Assembly (NCBI GenBank): GCA_027687465.1
Contig: JAQCQR010000019.1
Span: 1 to 47,613 of the forward strand
DNA from: Coriobacteriaceae bacterium AF08-21
GTDB taxonomy: Bacteria > Actinomycetota > Coriobacteriia > Coriobacteriales > Coriobacteriaceae
Direction: 5' to 3'
Length of the DNA: 47,613 nt
Shown here: piece after piece, positions 46,319 to 47,613 of the stretch
Layout of the letters: the number at the start of each line of letters is the position of its first letter
Numbering within the stretch: the first letter of the stretch is position 1
Notes under the pieces: model-generated
The model's input: only the letters and a program-made list of their open reading frames with translations
Databases searched by the model: none
What the model was told of the DNA's origin: nothing
Made by a program: the position numbers and the translations under genes

Positions 46319-47529
46319 GCACCCGCGATCTTGTCCAAGAAGCCCTTCACTCGCTCGAGGCCAACAAGGGACGCAGCCTGCTCACCATCCTTGGCATCGT
46401 CATTGGCATCGCCTCGGTCATCGCCATGACTTCGCTCATCGGCGGCATCCAAAACAGCCTGGTCAACAGCCTGGGCCTCAACGCAGCTCGCATGGTTCAG
46501 ATCTATTCGTCCCAAGAACTCTCTGATTCTGACGTCCAGAAGCTTAAAAAACTGGTGCCGCAGATAGAACAGATCGGCATTGTCAACAGCGCGTATACCG
46601 AGTACAAGACCGGCGATAAAAGCTATACCGTCATGGCACAGGGTGTCGATAGCGACATGCTCGACGCCGTGGGTGCCAGTAAGCTCGTTGCGGGGCGCAC
46701 CTACACCGATGTCGAGTCAAAGGCAGGCTCGCGCGTGGCGCTCATCAGCCGCGGCGGCGCCGATCAGCTTTACGGCAACGAACAGGATGCGCTGGGAAAA
46801 ACCATCAAAGTGTCCAACGGCGAGGTGCAGATTATAGGCGTGATTGATGGCGGCAGCGACTCCATGGGCTCGCTCACTTTGTATATGCCACGCGAAACCA
46901 TCTCCGGCCTATTTGGCGACGAGAATCCTTCATTCCCCAGCGTGACGGCACTTGCCGCCGAGGGCACGGACATGGATGAGCTCTGCAAGACCATCGAGTC
47001 CAAGGTGCGCGCGATGAAGGGCATCGCGGAGGATGATGAGTACGACAGTGTATCGGCGACCTCCATGAAAAGCGCTATCGACTCCCTCAATTCCTTTATG
47101 GGCGCCTTCTCGCTCATCATGGGTGCTGTCGCCAGTATCTCGCTGCTTGTCGGCGGTATCGGCATTATGAACATGATGCTCACCAACGTGACTGAGCGCA
47201 TCCGCGAGATCGGCATCCGTCGCGCTCTGGGCGCCAGTCGTCGCGATATCACCGCGCAGTTTTTGGCCGAGTCCTCGGCGCTGTGCGTCACCGGTGGCCT
47301 GCTGGGTGTCCTGATAGGCTATCTGCTGGCCTGGGGCCTCGCGATATTTGCCACCGGATCTGGGATTCTTGGCGAGCTCGGTGCCAGCGGGCAAATCATA
47401 CCGAGTTTTTCAATCGCCACGGTGCTGCTGGCCTTCGCCGTCTCCGTCGGCATCGGCGTAATCTTTGGCTTCTACCCCGCTCGACGCGCGGCAAAGCTCG
47501 ACCCGGTGGAGTGCCTACGCTACCAGTAA
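46315..47529 (+). CDS. ABC transporter permease (MacB/FtsX-like)
   Basis: A 404-residue permease. The N-terminal helix follows EALHSLEANKGRSLLTILGI (residues 8-27), then a large extracytoplasmic domain (about 50-255) and three C-terminal helices (VASISLLVGGIGIMNMML, LCVTGGLLGVLIGYLLAWGL, ATVLLAFAVSVGIGVIFGFY). TERIREIGIRRALGASRRDI and YPARRAAKLDPVECLRYQ are diagnostic of the MacB/FtsX family. The gene ends 84 bases before the window edge. Confidence 0.94.
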   Translation: MSTRDLVQEALHSLEANKGRSLLTILGIVIGIASVIAMTSLIGGIQNSLVNSLGLNAARMVQIYSSQELSDSDVQKLKKLVPQIEQIGIVNSAYTEYKTGDKSYTVMAQGVDSDMLDAVGASKLVAGRTYTDVESKAGSRVALISRGGADQLYGNEQDALGKTIKVSNGEVQIIGVIDGGSDSMGSLTLYMPRETISGLFGDENPSFPSVTALAAEGTDMDELCKTIESKVRAMKGIAEDDEYDSVSATSMKSAIDSLNSFMGAFSLIMGAVASISLLVGGIGIMNMMLTNVTERIREIGIRRALGASRRDITAQFLAESSALCVTGGLLGVLIGYLLAWGLAIFATGSGILGELGASGQIIPSFSIATVLLAFAVSVGIGVIFGFYPARRAAKLDPVECLRYQ

Positions 47530-47544
47530 GCCACCACCGACAAG

Positions 47545-47569
47545 TTGCGGTGAATTAGGGACTGAATAG
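47545..47569. repeat. TTGCGGTGAA repeat, third copy
   Basis: TTGCGGTGAATTAGGGACTG followed by AATAG matches the inverted pair near 31.4 kb with two differences over 25 bases. A GGACCGC-GGGGC-GGTCC-type hairpin follows at about 47588-47606. Confidence 0.75.
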
Positions 47570-47613
47570 GGGGTGCGGACAGAAAGTTGGACCGCGGGGC
47601 GGTCCGGACTGGA

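Overview
The window looks like a chromosomal segment of a GC-rich Coriobacteriia actinobacterium, most likely Collinsella or a close relative. This is an inference from GC-rich codon use, the glycogen gene order glgB-glgP-glgC-glgD-glgA with a separate GlgD subunit, a LoaP-led polysaccharide locus and the general gene style; nothing in the window proves the genus.

Region 1 (1-15.4 kb, all minus strand) is a cell-surface polysaccharide locus, apparently one long operon transcribed right to left. It begins with a LoaP-type NusG-like antiterminator, then two tandem initiating sugar transferases, a WecE-type aminotransferase, a GT4 and a GT2 glycosyltransferase, an EpsG-type polymerase, a GT32 glycosyltransferase, a pyruvyl transferase fused to an Fe-S/F420-dehydrogenase-type domain, a Wzx-type flippase, RmlA, RmlB and UDP-GlcNAc 2-epimerase. 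RmlA, RmlB and WecE together predict dTDP-4-amino-4,6-dideoxy-D-galactose, which explains why RmlC and RmlD are absent. The operon ends in two genes of another kind: a DUF6932-like nucleotidyltransferase-fold protein and an unrecognised partner that runs off the window. loaP and the polymerase gene each carry an apparent single-base frameshift; the polymerase one sits in a run of eight T.

Region 2 (15.4-17.6 kb): a non-coding stretch, tRNA-Ala(GGC) with its own promoter and terminator, thiamine pyrophosphokinase and a HAD phosphatase.

Region 3 (17.6-31.3 kb, plus strand) is a storage-glucan module: branching enzyme, phosphorylase, ADP-glucose pyrophosphorylase (GlgC and GlgD), glycogen synthase, and a two-enzyme fusion of a GH13 amylase/neopullulanase with a GH77 4-alpha-glucanotransferase, then an FmdB zinc-ribbon protein. 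GlgB and GlgA both end in lysine/alanine/threonine-rich tails resembling histone H1. Operator-like GGTAAAACG sites lie before glgB and before the GH13-GH77 gene.

Region 4 (31.4-38.6 kb, minus strand) is housekeeping: gltX, priA-def and fmt-rsmB. Region 5 (38.9-47.5 kb, plus strand) holds metK, a one-chain serine dehydratase, an L,D-transpeptidase and a MacA/MacB-like three-gene ABC exporter.

Several intergenic gaps hold long inverted repeats, some with GGGGAC/GTCCCC ends, and there is a separate TTGCGGTGAA repeat family. No CRISPR array, rRNA, transposase or phage gene was seen.
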